Shown here: positions 7,049 to 7,711 of the stretch, in pieces
Layout: each line of letters begins with the position of its first letter
Position numbering within the stretch: the stretch's first letter is position 1
DNA from: Bacteroidales bacterium
GTDB taxonomy: Bacteria; Bacteroidota; Bacteroidia; Bacteroidales; JAADGE01
Length of the DNA stretch: 7,711 bases
NCBI GenBank assembly: GCA_026987795.1
Contig: JALSMF010000414.1
Span: forward strand, 1 to 7,711
Reading direction: 5' to 3'
Notes under the pieces: generated by a model
Databases searched by the model: none
What the model was told of the DNA's origin: nothing
What the model saw: the letters and a program-made list of their open reading frames with translations, nothing else
Made by a program: the position numbers and the translations under genes

Positions 7049-7078
7049 AATATTAAATTTTATTATGTTTAAGTATTC

Positions 7079-7711
7079 TTAGTTAATGAATAAAAAGTAT
7101 ATCGGGATAATTGAAAAACCGACGGCAATTATAATTGCATAAATATCACCTATAACCGTTAATCTTTTTCTCCACTTAATATTACTCCAACCGATTGTTT
7201 GAAATGCCGACCAAAATGCGTGATGCAGGTGTAATCCAAGAGCTATAAAACCTATTATATAAGCAACGGAATAAATAATCCCCGTTGTTCCGTTCATAAA
7301 TAAGCCGGCGACTAATGCATATGAGTTCTCCATTTGTTCACCGTCAACAAAAACTGTTTCAAGTTCTCCGAATTTTAAAACCCAAAAGAAGTTAATGATA
7401 TGCGTAACTAAAAAGGCAAAAACAAAAAGTCCGAGCCAAATCATATTTCTTGAAGCCCAAGTGCTTGCATCTTTTTGGTTTACTTTAGCATAATTTACGG
7501 GGCGAGAAGCTCTGTTTTGCAGTTCAATTATAACTCCGTATAAAATATGAATAAAAAAACCTAATGCCAGGACAGGCTGCATAACCTGAATCAGCGGATT
7601 TGTGTCCATAAAATGTGCCGACAGGTTAAAAGCATCGCTGCCTCCCAATAAAAACAAGTTTGCCGTCAGGTGAACCAATAAAAACATTATTAAGAACAGT
7701 CCTGAGATACT
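7079..7711 (-). CDS. sdhC: Succinate dehydrogenase/fumarate reductase cytochrome b subunit, 5'-truncated
   Basis: The frame stays open to the window edge. Eight residues (S-I-S-G-L-F-L-I) precede the first visible Met at 7687, and with it they read as a typical first SdhC helix, so that Met is internal and the true start lies beyond 7711. The 210 visible residues contain five hydrophobic segments, as in the single-subunit, di-haem cytochrome b of the B. subtilis SdhC/Wolinella FrdC type (cytochrome b558 family). Candidate haem histidines, numbered from the edge, are H14 (L-V-H-L-T-A-N), H55 (F-F-I-H-I-L-Y-G), H104 (V-T-H-I-I-N-F) and one of H161/H163/H164 (L-H-L-H-H-A-F). It anchors SdhA/SdhB and exchanges electrons with the quinone pool. 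It is the first gene of the operon, so the promoter is outside the window. Confidence 0.93.
   Translation of the reverse strand, partial: SISGLFLIMFLLVHLTANLFLLGGSDAFNLSAHFMDTNPLIQVMQPVLALGFFIHILYGVIIELQNRASRPVNYAKVNQKDASTWASRNMIWLGLFVFAFLVTHIINFFWVLKFGELETVFVDGEQMENSYALVAGLFMNGTTGIIYSVAYIIGFIALGLHLHHAFWSAFQTIGWSNIKWRKRLTVIGDIYAIIIAVGFSIIPIYFLFIN

Noticed and set aside
7685..7687. ATG on the minus strand as the start of sdhC
   Set aside because: The frame continues upstream to the window edge with S-I-S-G-L-F-L-I, which belongs to the first SdhC helix. The Met is internal.

Overview
The window looks like a Bacteroidota chromosome segment, probably from a Bacteroidales-like lineage. Three things support this. 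The DNA is visibly AT-rich and its start codons lack clear Shine-Dalgarno sequences. Succinate dehydrogenase/fumarate reductase genes are in the order C-A-B with a single large cytochrome b subunit. There is also the C-terminus of a TonB-dependent outer-membrane receptor and a secreted FISUMP-domain protein. No RNA gene, CRISPR array, insertion sequence or integrase was seen. Genus cannot be read from the sequence.

Left part, plus strand (1-3553): the last 62 codons of a TonB-dependent receptor overlap by four bases (ATGA) with a 679-residue membrane sensor kinase. The periplasmic part of this kinase is a YfiR-like (DUF4154) domain followed by a coiled coil of about 150 residues. After a 170-base gap comes a soluble kinase that begins with a response-regulator receiver domain (REC-HisKA-HATPase). 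No DNA-binding or diguanylate-cyclase output is in view, so the final target of this signalling cluster is unknown. My inference is that the receptor and the YfiR kinase form a sensing unit and that the second kinase may act downstream of it.

Middle, minus strand (3600-4196): a small secreted protein made of one FISUMP domain, converging on the second kinase. It carries six cysteines in the mature part and a seven-G run inside the coding sequence.

Right part, minus strand (4294-7711): an sdhCAB (frdCAB) operon encoding a membrane-bound succinate:quinone oxidoreductase or quinol:fumarate reductase. sdhC loses its first residues at the window edge, sdhA and sdhB are complete, and an 11-bp perfect hairpin with a T-run terminates the operon just after sdhB. 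The enzyme links succinate/fumarate interconversion to the quinone pool. The operon's promoter lies beyond the right edge. The most unusual content is the YfiR-kinase fusion coupled to the outer-membrane receptor.
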